Of a stretch of 64,000 bases of DNA, positions 11,077-22,440 are shown in pieces. Position 1 is the first letter of the stretch; every line of letters starts with the position of its first letter. The notes under the pieces are model-generated. The model saw only the letters and a list, made by a program, of their open reading frames with translations. It made no database searches and was not told the origin of the DNA. The stretch comes from Gigantopelta aegis (taxonomy: Eukaryota > Mollusca > Gastropoda > Neomphalida > Peltospiridae): the NCBI RefSeq assembly GCF_016097555.1, contig NC_054702.1, positions 84,872,175 to 84,936,174 on the forward strand, given 5' to 3'. The translations under genes and the position numbers were made by a program.

Positions 11077-11180
11077 ACATGAACCACCGAACCGCTTCAC
11101 ACACTACATGCACAACATAGCGCGTCATAACACAAAGCGTTCACACATAATTGCGTTAAGCGGTTCTATGGTTCATACGT
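11077..11180. repeat. Short inverted repeat
   Basis: 'catgaaccaccgaaccgctt' near 11079-11096 is mirrored by 'aagcggttctatggttcat' near 11158-11176, with about 60 bp between. It may be a small MITE. Confidence 0.6.
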
Positions 11181-11599
11181 ACATGAACGACAATTATTAT
11201 CAAGTTGGATGTTTATAACTCCAAGTGTGTAATTGTTTTATTACTATAAAATACCATGAAAAAAACAATCGAACTCTTTCTTTAAGAAATTAATACACGG
11301 AATTAGGGACATCCCCTTTCGGCCTTTTCCGTCAGTAGCCGAATGAGGGAATGCTCTCATACGTGTTCAGTGGCCGTTAGATACCATGCATTTATTTTCA
11401 ATTTGCTACGGGTTGTTTTAAAAACGTATTTAATGAGCGAAAGCGAGTTGGATATGACTTTTAAAAACGAGTTATAAGATAAATGGTATATCTAAGAGAC
11501 ATGAATGTAGTATTCTATATATCCTCATACAATGAGGCTTAAAAGAAATGTATTTACGACTTTTCCAACTAATACGTACTATTTACCGCCCTAGCACTT

Positions 11600-11692
11600 G
11601 TTAAAGTTAAAGTGTGTTTTGTTTAACGACACCACTAGAGCACACTGATTTATTTATCATATTGGATGTCAAACATTTGGTAATTTTGAGAT
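11600..11692 (-). repeat. SINE 3' fragment
   Basis: Read on plus it is 'gtttaacgacaccactagag' followed by 'gatgtcaaacatttggtaat', i.e. the SINE tail in minus orientation. Confidence 0.75.
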
Positions 11693-11929
11693 TATACCCT
11701 AGCGGTTATTGTCAACTTCCATGTATGCGTAACAGACAAAGCAATTTCAGGTTAATTATACGTCAGAGCAGTCGATTTCGATCATTCTTGTTTTTTCAAT
11801 GGATCTGTGATCTGGACCCCGTTTCACGAAAGAATCTTAGTGCTAAGATCACCTAAAATGTATTAGGTAGTTATGTACATAACGTGATCTTAAGTGCTAA
11901 AATTGCTTCATGGAATGGGACCCTGATCA

Positions 11930-12128
11930 TCACTGGAGCAGCGAATCATGTGTTTTTAAATTATTATCACACGCATATGTGTTATTAGTATGTGTTCTCC
12001 AAAATAACGAATGGTGTATGTTTACTAACGTTGGTGAGAACACCATTCTTTATTTTTGATAACACATACTAATAACATATATATACGTGAGATAATAATT
12101 TAAAGACATATGACTGGCTGCTCCTAGG
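11930..12128. mobile_element. Foldback or MITE-like element, arms about 85-95 bp
   Basis: The left arm (about 11933-12018) has 'ggagcagcgaatcatgtg', 'aaattattatcacacg' and 'tattagtatgtgtt'. The same blocks appear inverted at about 12032-12127, ending 'atgactggctgctcc'. The arms are imperfect and the loop is short. Confidence 0.75.
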
Positions 12129-12804
12129 TCGCCGTTACTATACCATCGAATGATATTTTTTTTTAGCAAAGTTGAAATCGATTTCTTTGTGACGCATAAG
12201 TTAACCACAAGCGCATGATCCGTAAATAGGTTTATTTGGAAAAGACGTTTTAATACATTTCAAATCTGGTTAAAGAAACAATTAATTATGTAATTCGATG
12301 TTTTGATAGACAGCCGAAGTGCGGTAGCCGACTTGTACCACGCCTCCAAGTGATGTATGTTGCATGATGCAATAAAGAAGTTTGATTTGAGACGTGTGTT
12401 TAAAAAGTGTACGGTAATACAGATTAATTGCATTTTCATCAATTGAAAAAAAAACAACCTATCTAAATGTGGCACAATAAATTAAAATGCCCCCCAAAAA
12501 CCAAAAACAGCACCAACAACGGAATTTCGTTCTGGGTAGCAATGGTAAGTGTAAAGCATTTGTGTGGTTCATACCTCCATCAACATAAAAAAATATGTTC
12601 AATTTTTAAATAATAAACAAGTATTTACAAATTGGAATTATAATCATTTGTTACACGGCGACACTTGACGGTCAGAGTGCCACCGCACTAAAATTACACT
12701 CGTAGAGATATTAATGTAGCTTACATATATGTACAATATTTAGTGCGCTATTATATATTTCCGTTTGTACTTATCCCGTCAGGACCCTTTTAAATAGAAG
12801 GATA

Positions 12805-13010
12805 TGTTTTAACGACGCATTCAACACATTTTATTTACGGTTATATGGCGTCGAACATATGGCTAAGGACCACACATATATTGAGGAAGGAAACCCGCTG
12901 TCGCCACTTCATGGGCTACTCTTTTTGATTAGCAGCAAGGGATCTTTTATATGCACCATCCCATGGACAGGATAGCACATACCACGGCCTTTGATATACC
13001 AGTCGTGAAT
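12805..13010 (-). repeat. SINE, truncated at the tRNA head
   Basis: Minus-oriented copy of the subfamily with 'tttatttacggttatatggc' and 'gaaacccgctgtcgccact'. It stops at the 'ccagtcgtg' body box. A related full copy is at 55006-55322. Confidence 0.8.
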
Positions 13011-13221
13011 ACAACGTCTTGAAAAAATGCTACGAGAATTAACAGTCCCGTAGCGGAGGGGATGGGGATATGCGGGGCGTCACCCCCAAAAATCGATTGC
13101 TCCCGGGCCTCCCCTTTAGAATCTGCCTGTCTTTAGCTACTGTGTGTGCCTTAATTAAGTATGTCCCCTTAAAAATGTAATGCCCGCTGAGTGATACCAG
13201 CTGGCAATAGACCTGAGACCT

Positions 13222-13330
13222 GGCCCACCCCATCTTTGCAAGCCAAGGTACCATTCCGTACAGTGTATTGCATTACAAAATGCAGTATGCTCTACGGAAT
13301 GGTATCTTGGTTTGTGAAGATGGGACCACC
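13222..13330. repeat. Inverted repeat with about 38-bp arms
   Basis: The left arm contains 'catctttgcaagccaagg' and 'taccattccgta'. The right arm (about 13291-13330) is the inverse with a few mismatches, with a loop of about 30 bp. Confidence 0.75.
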
Positions 13331-14077
13331 TAAATTCTTAAGTTCTTGATAATTGTGAGCTAAGCAAAAACATCCTTCTGTTCAAATAACGGCAGGAAAA
13401 ATAGTCGATTTTGTTATTCTAGTGTAACAAAATCGTGTTTCAACTCATATATAAAAGATAAAAAGCATCTAAAATAACCTTTTTAAATGTTTTTGATCAA
13501 TCCCTTCAAAATCACATTTTGAAAATGGCTAATTTTGCGTTTCAGACTAATTAACACAAACCTGAATCATCTAAATAATTGGTTATACTACAATGCAAAA
13601 CAATAATTAAAATTTACAGTTTAAAAAGGGCTAATTTTTCTATTCATGCTTAAAGCAATCTAATTTTAAAATGTTTTCAGATAAACATATCCGCGACCCT
13701 CTAGACACCTCGAGCAACTCGTGCTTTCCTTACTATAGTCATAAATACTTTTATAACAATAGTGTCCCCACACGGTTTTATTCAGGGTACGGTCCTGATA
13801 ATCCGGGGAGGAAGAAAATCCTTGTCTGTCTAAATGTATTTATAGATGACAGACAGATGGACAGTTTATTCTGTATAACGGCCATAGGCCCAGAATATGA
13901 TAAAATCAGAAGCCAGTTGTACATTTTGCGAATACACGTATCTGACATTTGCACAGTATATTTAAACATTTATGTATTTCTAATTTTATGCACATTATAA
14001 AGATAAAGACATACATTAATTAATACATCCAGATTTTCTGATGTCATACTATCTTTAAAGGTTTGCAGTGAGTTAAA
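13331..14077. other. Gene-free stretch
   Basis: A 109-codon plus-strand open frame (13671-14000) has no recognisable domain. It is probably chance, so I do not call a gene. Confidence 0.45.
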
Positions 14078-14372
14078 ATTTGTTTTTGTTTAACGACATC
14101 ACTTGAGCACATTGGTTTATTAATCATCGGCTATTGGATGTCAAATATTTGGTAATTTTGACATATAGTCTTAGAGAGGAAACCCGTTACATTTTTCCAT
14201 GACTAACAAGGGATCTTTTTTATGCATCATCCTACAGACAAGATAGCAGATACCACGGCCTTTGATATGCCAGTCGTGGTGCACTTGCTGGAACGAGAAA
14301 TAGCTCAATGGGCCCACCGATGGGGATCGATCCTAGACCTACCGCACATCAAGCGACCGCTTTAACACTGGC
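14078..14372 (-). repeat. tRNA-headed SINE, near full length
   Basis: Minus orientation. The tail is at 14088, the body 'gataccacggcctttgatat', and the head ends near 14372 with a B-box-like 'gatcgatccta' and a 'gcgaccgcttta' A-box region. Confidence 0.8.
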
Positions 14373-14431
14373 TTGCAATGAATGATTAATTTTTTTTTAT
14401 ATATAAATATAAATATCTCTTAATACATCAT

Positions 14432-14505
14432 AACAGACAGACAGACAGATGGATGGATGCGTCAGACGAACACATAAATACAGACAGACAGACAGACATA
14501 CTATC
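14432..14505. repeat. (ACAG)n-rich microsatellite
   Basis: Two acag runs separated by gatg and unrelated bases. Confidence 0.9.
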
Positions 14506-15328
14506 CGGCAGTTGACACAAGGAGAGTAGAAAATATCGATTATCTGTAATGTGAACTGTGAATGGGTGAGAATTCAATCCACTGATTGTCTTTTCATTCT
14601 GGTACTGATTTCATGAAATGCAAATCAAATCTATATAAATGAATTAATGTTTAACAACATCACAGCACACAAACTACATTGGCTATTGGGTAAGACACGT
14701 ATATGAAGGAAAGGTCAATGTCAGTATAAATTAAAGGTTCAGTTTCGAAGTTACAAGTATCATATTTCGTAATTTGTACATGACTTTGTAATAACTACAA
14801 CTTAATTGACCCCACATATAATCATGAAATAATTAATTCAGGAATATCTAAAATTGTAGGCAAGATGTCCGAACATATGCCATTTTTTTCAAACGAAAGT
14901 GGCCCTGAAAAATCCCAATTTCTATGCTAAATATTCCCAATATATATTTAATTATGTCTGTTATAATAAATTAATTTAACAGTGGTGGCCTGAAAAATAT
15001 CCCAATTATGATTAAATTGCACTAACGTTCCCACTTCCCAGTACCATTATAAATGGGACCCTGGCAAAAATCCTGGTAATGGTTTGTCGCCTGACTTAAA
15101 TAGTGGGTTTTTTTCTAGAATCCCTGGCGAAAATTATAACTACATGTATATGAAAAATCAGTACCATCTTCGGCAATATGAAGGTGTAATTCTATTTTTG
15201 TGACATTATGCGTTAGCCCGTCTGTCTCACATGTAATAAAATAAATTGATAAATGGTAGCAAATAATTTGATTAATCCTTTTGAATAATATTTTGGGAGC
15301 ATGTACATGTAATTAAAAGTATAATTTG
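14506..15328. other. Gene-free stretch
   Basis: AT-rich, with no exon-like or structured signal that I can support. Confidence 0.45.
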
Positions 15329-15602
15329 TAGAGCTGGGCGGTATTCGGTATATACCGTTCGGTATCAATATCGTGTCAATACCGATTTACCGCACCGAGC
15401 AAATCTCAAAATACCGAATATTTCGGTATTGAAAAATAACTATTCCCGCCAATAAGTAAAACACTAAAAATACATCTTACGACACTACATTACCCATTAC
15501 ATTACTATGTCAATACCGAATACCGTACCGATACCGAGGTAAATCAACCCCTCAATACCGATACCGATACCGAACTTGAAATTTCAATACCGCCCAGCTC
15601 TA
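15329..15602. mobile_element. 274-bp hAT-type MITE with an intact 8-bp target duplication
   Basis: The ends 'tagagctgggcggtatt' and 'aataccgcccagctcta' are exact inverses. The flanks 15321-15328 and 15603-15610 are both ataatttg, an 8-bp duplication as made by hAT transposases. The inside is built from repeated 'ataccg' motifs. The target itself lies in a 50-bp tandem duplication (about 15603-15690). Confidence 0.9.
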
Positions 15603-15992
15603 ATAATTTGTACATTTTACAAGTAACATGAATAAATATGTATTTATAAAAGTATAATTTGTACATTTTACAAGTAACATGAATAAATATGTTTGTACAT
15701 TATGCAACTTTGAGACTGTCTTTTTACAGCAGTGTAAAATTAAAATACAAAAGTACAAAATGTGTAACTTCGAATAAAAGCCAGTCTCTTTTAAAATGTT
15801 TTACAAATCTAACTGTAAATAACAATAAAATCAGAATTAATTTTCTGTATCAAAAAGTGAAATAAATGTGTTATATTTTGTAATAAAATGTATTAAAATA
15901 TTCATATACGTGCGTACACTGGTCTATTTATTTAATAATACATGTGATAACTTTGCAGTCCCACCACTATATGTATCTTGTTTTACGATTTC

Positions 15993-15994
15993 AG
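15993..15994 (+). other. Acceptor-like site just upstream of the HDAC start codon
   Basis: 'cttgttttacgatttcag' is a pyrimidine-rich tract ending in AG, 28 bases before the ATG. It would fit a 5'UTR intron. If used, the only intron lies outside the coding region. Confidence 0.5.
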
Positions 15995-16022
15995 ATACTG
16001 GAAAAAAGTGCAAATTACCAAA

Positions 16023-17585
16023 ATGACCACAAATTCATATAAGAGAAAAGTGTGTTACTACTATGACGGGGACATTGGAAACTACTACTATGGACAGGGC
16101 CACCCTATGAAGCCACACAGAATACGAATGACACACAACCTTATCCTTAACTATGGTTTGTACAGGAAGATGGAAGTGTATCGACCTCACAAAGTAACAG
16201 CCGAAGAAATGACTAAGTTTCACAGCGACGAATACATCAAATTTCTCCAAAACATTCGTCCTGATAACATGCCTCAACAAACCAAATACATGCAGAGATT
16301 TAATGTTGGCGAGGACTGTCCAGTCTTTGATGGAATGTTCGAGTTCTTCCAGCTGTCAACAGGTGGGTCTCTAGCAGGAGCTGTCAAACTGAATAAAAGA
16401 GAAACCGATATTGCCATCAACTGGGCAGGTGGATATCACCATGCCAAGAAATCGGAGGCTTCTGGATTCTGCTATGTCAATGACATTGTCCTGGCCATCT
16501 TGGAGCTTCTTAAGTACCATCAACGAGTCCTGTATGTTGATATTGACATTCACCACGGTGATGGTGTGGAGGAGGCTTTCTACACCACAGATCGGGTCAT
16601 GACCGTATCCTTCCACAAGTATGGAGAGTACTTCCCTGGCACTGGCGATCTACAGGATATAGGTGCTGGCAGGGGCAGATACTATGCTGTGAACTTTCCA
16701 CTACGCGATGGCATGGACGACGAATCATTCGATCAAGTTTTCCAGTCTGTTATATCTAAGGTGATGGAAATGTACCAGCCCCATGTCATTGTCTTAGTCT
16801 GTGGGGCTGACTCTCTATCTGGAGATAGATTAGGCTGCTTTAATCTCACCTTAAAGGGGCATGGGAAGTGTGTTGATTATATAATGAAGTGGAATCTACC
16901 CCTGATGTTGTTAGGCGGCGGAGGCTACACGATTAGAAATGTTGCTCGCTGTTGGGCATTTGAAACGTCAGTTGCACTGGGGTCTGATGTAGCCAATGAA
17001 CTGCCGTATAATGACTACTTTGAATATTATGGTCCAGACTTCAAGCTGCATATCAGTCCGTCCAACATGGGTAATCAAAATACTCCGGAATATCTTGACA
17101 AAATCAAAAGCAGACTGTTTGAGAATCTCAGAATGTTACCGCATGCACCTGGTGTGCAAATGCAGTCATCAGAAGAATCGGCTTCTGATGACACTGAAAC
17201 CGACAGCAAGAATAAAATTGATCAGCGAATCTCGATAAGAAACCCTGAAAAGAGGTCAGCGGGTTTTAAAGATAGCTTTGATTACAAACACGAAAAGACT
17301 ATTGCTCGTTCCAAGAATTACAAACCAATAACGAAAAGACCACGCACAGAGGAGGGGGATGAAACTGGAACAAAGACTGTGACTGAGGAAACCAAGAAAG
17401 ACGTAGATGCAACTGAGTCTGAAAAAGAAAAATCAATTACAGAAGAGCTGGAGGGGAAGATAGAAGAAGATAGCGAAATCTCAGAAACAGTAGCCGAAAG
17501 TCCAACTAGCGAGTGCAAAGATTCGTCAGAAGCCGAAGAAATTCAGAAGTTAGACAACAAAGTTGAGATTCAGGATCATCATTGA
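16023..17585 (+). CDS. HDAC1: Class I histone deacetylase (HDAC1/2 type), single coding exon
   Basis: Zn-dependent lysine deacetylase, the catalytic subunit type of nuclear Sin3, NuRD and CoREST complexes. The 520-aa product matches HDAC1 throughout residues 8-375. It keeps catalytic HH (139-140), zinc ligands Asp175, His177 and Asp263 ([17 protein letters not shown]), Tyr302 ([10 protein letters not shown]), and the inositol-phosphate contacts Lys30, Arg269 and Arg305. The acidic, Lys-rich tail holds a likely nuclear signal (ITKRPR). The ATG at 16023 has an adequate AAA-ATG-A context; upstream in-frame codons cross the acceptor-like site and are probably not translated. Odd points: there are no introns in the coding region, the usual NWAGGLHH reads NWAGGYHH (Tyr138), and the usual LQCG reads LVCG. 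The intact frame argues for selection. It could be an expressed retrogene, or the main HDAC1 of a lineage that lost its introns. Confidence 0.93.
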   Translation: MTTNSYKRKVCYYYDGDIGNYYYGQGHPMKPHRIRMTHNLILNYGLYRKMEVYRPHKVTAEEMTKFHSDEYIKFLQNIRPDNMPQQTKYMQRFNVGEDCPVFDGMFEFFQLSTGGSLAGAVKLNKRETDIAINWAGGYHHAKKSEASGFCYVNDIVLAILELLKYHQRVLYVDIDIHHGDGVEEAFYTTDRVMTVSFHKYGEYFPGTGDLQDIGAGRGRYYAVNFPLRDGMDDESFDQVFQSVISKVMEMYQPHVIVLVCGADSLSGDRLGCFNLTLKGHGKCVDYIMKWNLPLMLLGGGGYTIRNVARCWAFETSVALGSDVANELPYNDYFEYYGPDFKLHISPSNMGNQNTPEYLDKIKSRLFENLRMLPHAPGVQMQSSEESASDDTETDSKNKIDQRISIRNPEKRSAGFKDSFDYKHEKTIARSKNYKPITKRPRTEEGDETGTKTVTEETKKDVDATESEKEKSITEELEGKIEEDSEISETVAESPTSECKDSSEAEEIQKLDNKVEIQDHH

Positions 17586-18359
17586 TGTATATTCATGTTT
17601 TAGCTTGCCATTTCTAGTTTTTAATTCATTTCAAGTGTAAAAATACATTGGTGTATTCATTGTATAAATTAAAAACCCAAACTCAAAATTAGTTTGCAGC
17701 TGCAACTACAGTAAAAGTAATCCCGGTGAATTACTAGTAGTCCCAATCACTTTTAACTGTGTTAACATTTATGTTGCCTCTGAAAAAAGATATGGCGATT
17801 AATTGTTTTATATACACTCTGGTAGATAATAGTTGTAATATTGCAATGGACGTATTGATGTCGAACTTGCTCTATACATTATAGTTATGTGTTTCAAAAA
17901 CCACGAGGTAAGTCCACCAAAGTTCACGGTTTTGCCATGGACAAAGACATTTAGCACCACTTTGACTGGCATATAGTAATATTACGGAAAGTCACAGGCG
18001 ATACGTATGGCGCCACAGACGAATCAAGAGACAATTAAAACCGTAACCAGCTGCAAACCAATTAAATATTAACATCAATACCATATCTATGTCGTACTGT
18101 AACGCCAAAGACTCTTTTTGTTTTTTTAATCATTAATAATTGTTGTAAACAATATTTATCGTCAAATGTGTTCTAGGATCAGCCAACCGGTGTCACCCTC
18201 TTTCATTACTTCTCCCCATATTTCACAAATAAAAATGTTTTGTGTACAGCCAAGACGACAAATGTAATAAATTGATATTTATAAATTGCTAACGGAGAAT
18301 AAATTTTAAAAAAGAGAAGAAAAGTAAAGTAGAGGGTGGGTGCGGGAGAGAAATGATAT
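17586..18359 (+). other. HDAC 3' flank, probable 3'UTR
   Basis: No other gene is visible. AATAAA at 18228-18233 is a candidate poly(A) signal, with further weaker ones nearby. No genomic poly-A tract follows, so there is no retroposition tail to see. Confidence 0.4.
18228..18233 (+). terminator. Candidate poly(A) signal of the HDAC gene
   Basis: AATAAA about 640 bp after the stop codon, followed by a GT-rich 'atgttttgtgt'. Confidence 0.4.
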
Positions 18360-18409
18360 TTGCTCAACTTAAACGTTAATACCCAAATCTGGATAACATT
18401 TATTTACTT

Positions 18410-18620
18410 GTTCCAGCCACGACTGGTAAATCAAATGCCGTGGTATTTGCTATCCTGTCTGTGGGATGGTGCACATGAAAGATCCTTTGCTGCTAATGAA
18501 AAAAGTAGCGGTGCTTTCTCTTTAAGATTATATGTCAAATTTACCAAATGTTTGACATTCAATAGCCGATGTTTAATTAATAAATGTGCTCCAGTAATGT
18601 CCTTAAACAAAACAAATTTT
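18410..18620 (+). repeat. SINE, 5'-truncated
   Basis: Begins at 'gttccagccacgactgg' and carries the standard body and tail, ending 'ccttaaacaaaacaaa'. Confidence 0.8.
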
Positions 18621-18744
18621 TAACATTTATTTATTACTGCCAAACAGCTATATAGGATCGCAAAAAAACCCATAACAATCCAAACCAACAACAAAAAAAC
18701 CAACTACGCATTTTTGCATGGATTACAACTAATATTGTTTTGGG

Positions 18745-18900
18745 TAGAATGATGGAAATACATGGTGAAAATGTTTCTGGCCAGCTCATTTTGCCCGAAT
18801 ATCTCTATTATTTTTGCCCTAATTTGAGAATTATAGCAATGGGGGAGGGAGGGGGCAGTTATCCCCTTCCCCCGTCCCGTACGCTTCGAAAAGGGAGCCC
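18745..18900. repeat. Dispersed repeat related to 7478-7645
   Basis: Shares 'tagaatgatggaaatac', 'ggccagctcattt' and 'cccccgtcccgtacg'. The G tract here is short and interrupted. Confidence 0.65.
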
Positions 18901-19061
18901 TATTTAGGTGAGTTAATGAACGTCCTTTGATGTGCCAGTGATGCGTTGTCTCAGTAGAACAACTGGGTAATACACTTGCCTTGCCCCGAATTCAGGGGGT
19001 TGTATTAAAACATACATAATGGTGTTGGGGAATCTTTTATATAAATTCAATGAAACATTTA

Positions 19062-19255
19062 TATCTACTAACCATTAACAACTAACCTACTGCCCTTGAC
19101 AAACAACTCGGATAGCCGAGATGTGTGCCCAGGAACTTTATATCCACTAACAATTAACAACCAACCTAATGCCCTGGACAAACAACCCAGATAGCCGAAA
19201 TGTGTGCCCAGTAATGTGTGCTTCAACCTAATGGGACATAAGCCTTAAAATAAAG
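19062..19255 (+). repeat. SINE (6092-type) 3' part with an internal duplication
   Basis: 'actaaccattaacaacta', 'gccctggacaaacaaccc' and 'gatgtgtgcccag' appear twice, about 75 bp apart, followed by 'gtgcttcaacctaa'. Confidence 0.7.
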
Positions 19256-19332
19256 TCACAATAAAATACATTCATGTTAATTTATTTTGGGGGCATTTAG
19301 CTTTTGTCCGGTGAAATTCTTTCCGCAAAGAG

Positions 19333-19590
19333 TCGGTACGTAGTCCTGTGGTAAAGCGCTCGATTGATGCGCGGTAGTTCTGGGATCGATTCCCGTCACA
19401 GGGCCCACGCCTGGCATATCAAAGGTAGTGGTATGTGCTTTCCTGTCTGTGGGATGGTGCTACTAATGGAAAAATGTAGCGGGTTTCCTCTGAAACTATA
19501 TGGTGGAAATTACCAAATGTTTGACATCCAGTAGCCGATGATTAATAAATCAATGTGCTATAATGGTGTCAAACAAAACAAACTAACTTT
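19333..19590 (+). repeat. tRNA-headed SINE, near full length
   Basis: The head has A-box-like 'tcctgtggtaaagcgc' and B-box-like 'gggatcgattccc', and the body and tail are standard. The usual 'cccattgggctatttc' segment is missing. Confidence 0.82.
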
Positions 19591-19605
19591 AACTCTGATT
19601 TAATA

Positions 19606-20125
19606 AAGGATGTCTTAGGATTAGGGGGTTATTATATTGATCAATTGGCATAGTGTTTCTTGGGAAGATTGTTGTATACATAATGCATGTCAGTATACTT
19701 GTACAATATAAGGATGTCTTAGGATTAGGGGGTTATTATATTGATCAATTGGCATAGTGTTTCTTGGGAAGATTGTTGTATACATAATGCATGTCAGTAT
19801 ACTTGTACAATATAAGGATGTCTTAGGATTAGGGGGTTATTATATTGATCAATTGGCATAGTGTTTCTTGGGAAGATTGTTGTATACATAATGCATGTCG
19901 GTATACTTGTACAATATAAGGATGTCTTAGGATTAGGGGGTTATTATATTGATCAATTGGCATAGTGTTTCTTGGGAAGATTGTTGTATACATAATGCAT
20001 GTCATTATACTTGTACAATATAAGGATGTCTTAGGATTAGGGGGTTATTATATTGATCAACTGGCATAGTGTTTCTTGGGAAGATTGTTGTATACATAAT
20101 GCATGTCGGTATACTTGTACAATAT
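19606..20125. repeat. 104-bp tandem repeat, five copies
   Basis: Units start at 19606, 19710, 19814, 19918 and 20022 with 'aaggatgtcttaggattagg'. They differ at only a few positions, so expansion is recent. Confidence 0.95.
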
Positions 20126-20220
20126 ATCGCTAGTTAATAGTTACAAATTACTGCATGTTGTTTGTATGAAACTTCTTTTTAATCCAAATACTCAAGAGAC
20201 TGCCCTCAGTTTGCTACTAT

Positions 20221-20470
20221 TGTAACATGTTCCCGACTAGCAGGACCTTTTCAACGAATGGCTATTGCACATGCACTTTGCTATTATTGTAACATGTTCC
20301 CGACTAGTAGGACCTTTTCAACGAATGGCTGTTGCACATGCACTTTGCTATTATTGTAACATGTTCCCGACTAGTAGGACATTTTCAACGAATGGCTATT
20401 GCACATGCACTTTGCTACTTTGTAACATGTTCCCGACTAGTAGGACATTTTCAACGAATGGCTTGTCTGC
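20221..20470. repeat. 67-bp tandem repeat, four copies
   Basis: Units begin 'tgtaacatgttcccgacta' at 20221, 20288, 20355 and 20421. The last unit is one base shorter and incomplete. Confidence 0.93.
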
Positions 20471-21860
20471 CTGTCTGTCTCACATATAATTTTAATGTAG
20501 GGCGGCACAGTGTAAAAAATAGTGGTGCGGCACGAGGTTGCCAGAAAGTAGTTAGGCCGTGGCCGTACCGTCCATACCGTCTGCGCCGCCCCTGGTTGCA
20601 GATCACGTTTAGTTTCGTGGGGATTTGTGACAGTTATTGCCAAATCGTTCGTCTTCGAAATTTATTCAAGGGCCATAACTTTTAAAATAGAATTGATCTA
20701 GTTTTGATCGAGTTATGGTCCTTAATTGAATTTTGAGGATTATTATTTGTTGGGTCTGGCAGGGGACATTCTCAAAATGCTTGTTTAGTTTTAAAACTAT
20801 TTTATAACAGCTGCTTTTGTGTTTTCATCTGTGACAAATGATGTAAACATTAATCGTGTATTTTACCGTAATAGTTCTAAGGGTCAATCTTTTTCTGTCG
20901 TGTCTTTTGTGTGTGTGTGTGTATATAGGCGTCGCAATCGGCGGAGGAAGGGACGGGTGGGCACTGGCCCCTCCAATTTGTTTAATGTACTGCCTCCCGC
21001 CACCACAACTGAAAGGTGAAGTAATATATAACTACCCCCTGCCCCTCCACCCCTTCCTTCCAGTTGTTGGCATCATCCGACGCCTAAATGTCGCACGCGA
21101 CTATGTAGGCGGTTGTGGTGCTTATAATGTGTTCTTTATAATGTTCAGTGACCTTTTGTAGTGACAGCGGTATGTGTAGAGGATTAACAAGTGTTAGTGT
21201 TAACAAGTGCTATGTTCTTTTTCTCTTCCAGGTCCATTTTATAAATTGGTGCCCACCAGCGTAATTTTAGGACATTTGATGTTTTAAAAATATCGAGGCC
21301 TATAAATCAACGTGACTTCTAGGCTATATAGTTACAGGTCTATTTATGTAACAACACGTTTTACACAACTTGTAACATTTAGTGTTATAACTCATTGCAA
21401 GATATCTAGTTATGCGTTACATATCTGGCGACTGCGACGTCGATGTCAACGTTTACGTAGAACAACTATGCTACGTTTCTAACAAATTAACAAACATCAG
21501 TGAAACTTGGGTCATAGTTGTAACTTTGGATGTTCATCAACTTAAATTTTATTTTAAATAGTTAATGTTGTTAAACTAAAAAAAAAATTGTTATTTAAAT
21601 TTCATTTTTAATTTTTTTTTTTTAATGATACAAGACAATATTTTCACATTTTCTTTTATTTTCTCATAAAAACATAATGGGGAAAAAAACTGCACAAAAT
21701 GTCTGTCAATTGCACTGTATTTAAAAAAAGAAGAAGCTAGTATTAAAGGAAAGGAATATGTATTTTTCAACAATGTTAAAACTATGACTCGGGGACCTAG
21801 CTTTCATATATGCAGGTACACAGCTGCATATGTACCACAGGAGATTTCAATTTTTTTAAT
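20471..21860. other. Gene-free stretch with dispersed-repeat pieces
   Basis: A repeat resembling 28145-28265 lies at about 20990-21090 ('actgaaaggtgaagtaata', 'ccagttgttggcatcat'). No gene or RNA was recognised. Confidence 0.45.
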
Positions 21861-22047
21861 TTTTTTAATTTTTTTTTTTTTGGGGGGGGGGGGGGGAATG
21901 GGCACAGCCAATAGCATTTTATTTCATCCCCAAAAAAGCCTGCATACCACCTGAAAATCCCGTCTGACATACATGTATGGTTATTTGGACATTTAGTTGA
22001 TTGAAAGAAAGGAAGCCCACTGCAGATGTGTGCAGGAATTTTTTTTT

Positions 22048-22092
<45 letters not shown>

Positions 22093-22160
22093 TCGGGTCA
22101 TGCTCCCACACAAAGTAGATTGATTTTTTTTTACTTGACCCCCACCCACCCTGAAAAATT
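21860..22160. repeat. Repeat with two T-to-G homopolymer junctions
   Basis: T runs pass directly into G runs at about 21868-21897 and 22039-22091 (about 17 T, then 35 G). The following 'gatcgggtcatgctccc' matches 'gattgggtcatgctcc' at about 32355, so these belong to one dispersed family. Confidence 0.65.
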
Positions 22161-22261
22161 CAACACATCCCGTCACTGCTACCACATACACTACTCCTTA
22201 CAATAAAGGAAAAAGATATCTTTTTACTAGTGTTAAAACAAATACTATTTAAATATTGCAA

Positions 22262-22440
22262 TTCCAAAGTTGTATGTGTTTCAGTCAGATGGTATATGTT
22301 TCAGTTAAGTGGTGTTTGTTTCAGTCAGGTGATATGTGTTGTAGTGAGGTGATATGTGTTTCAGTCAGGTGATAAGTGTTTCGGTCACCTGATATCCATT
22401 TCAGTCACATGATAGTTGTATCACTCAGTTGTACAGATGT
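22262..22440. repeat. About 20-bp degenerate tandem repeat
   Basis: Roughly nine units of the type 'gtgtttcagtcaggtgatat'. Confidence 0.85.

Noticed and set aside
13671-14000. 109-codon plus-strand frame
   Set aside because: No motif, no splice context and AT-rich random composition.
15978-16022. N-terminal extension of the HDAC frame upstream of 16023
   Set aside because: It starts at TTG, crosses an acceptor-like site and has no counterpart in HDAC1 proteins.
16035-17518. Open frames on the opposite strand and other frames of the HDAC gene
   Set aside because: They are shadows of the strongly conserved coding frame.
19333-19410. Possible tRNA gene (A and B box)
   Set aside because: The tRNA-like part is followed by the standard SINE body and tail, and it cannot fold into a full cloverleaf with a clear anticodon arm. 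The same applies at 4678, 14330, 36311, 37366 and 55290.
21797-22206. Poly-Pro/Lys or Gly-rich frames
   Set aside because: Caused by poly-G and poly-T runs.
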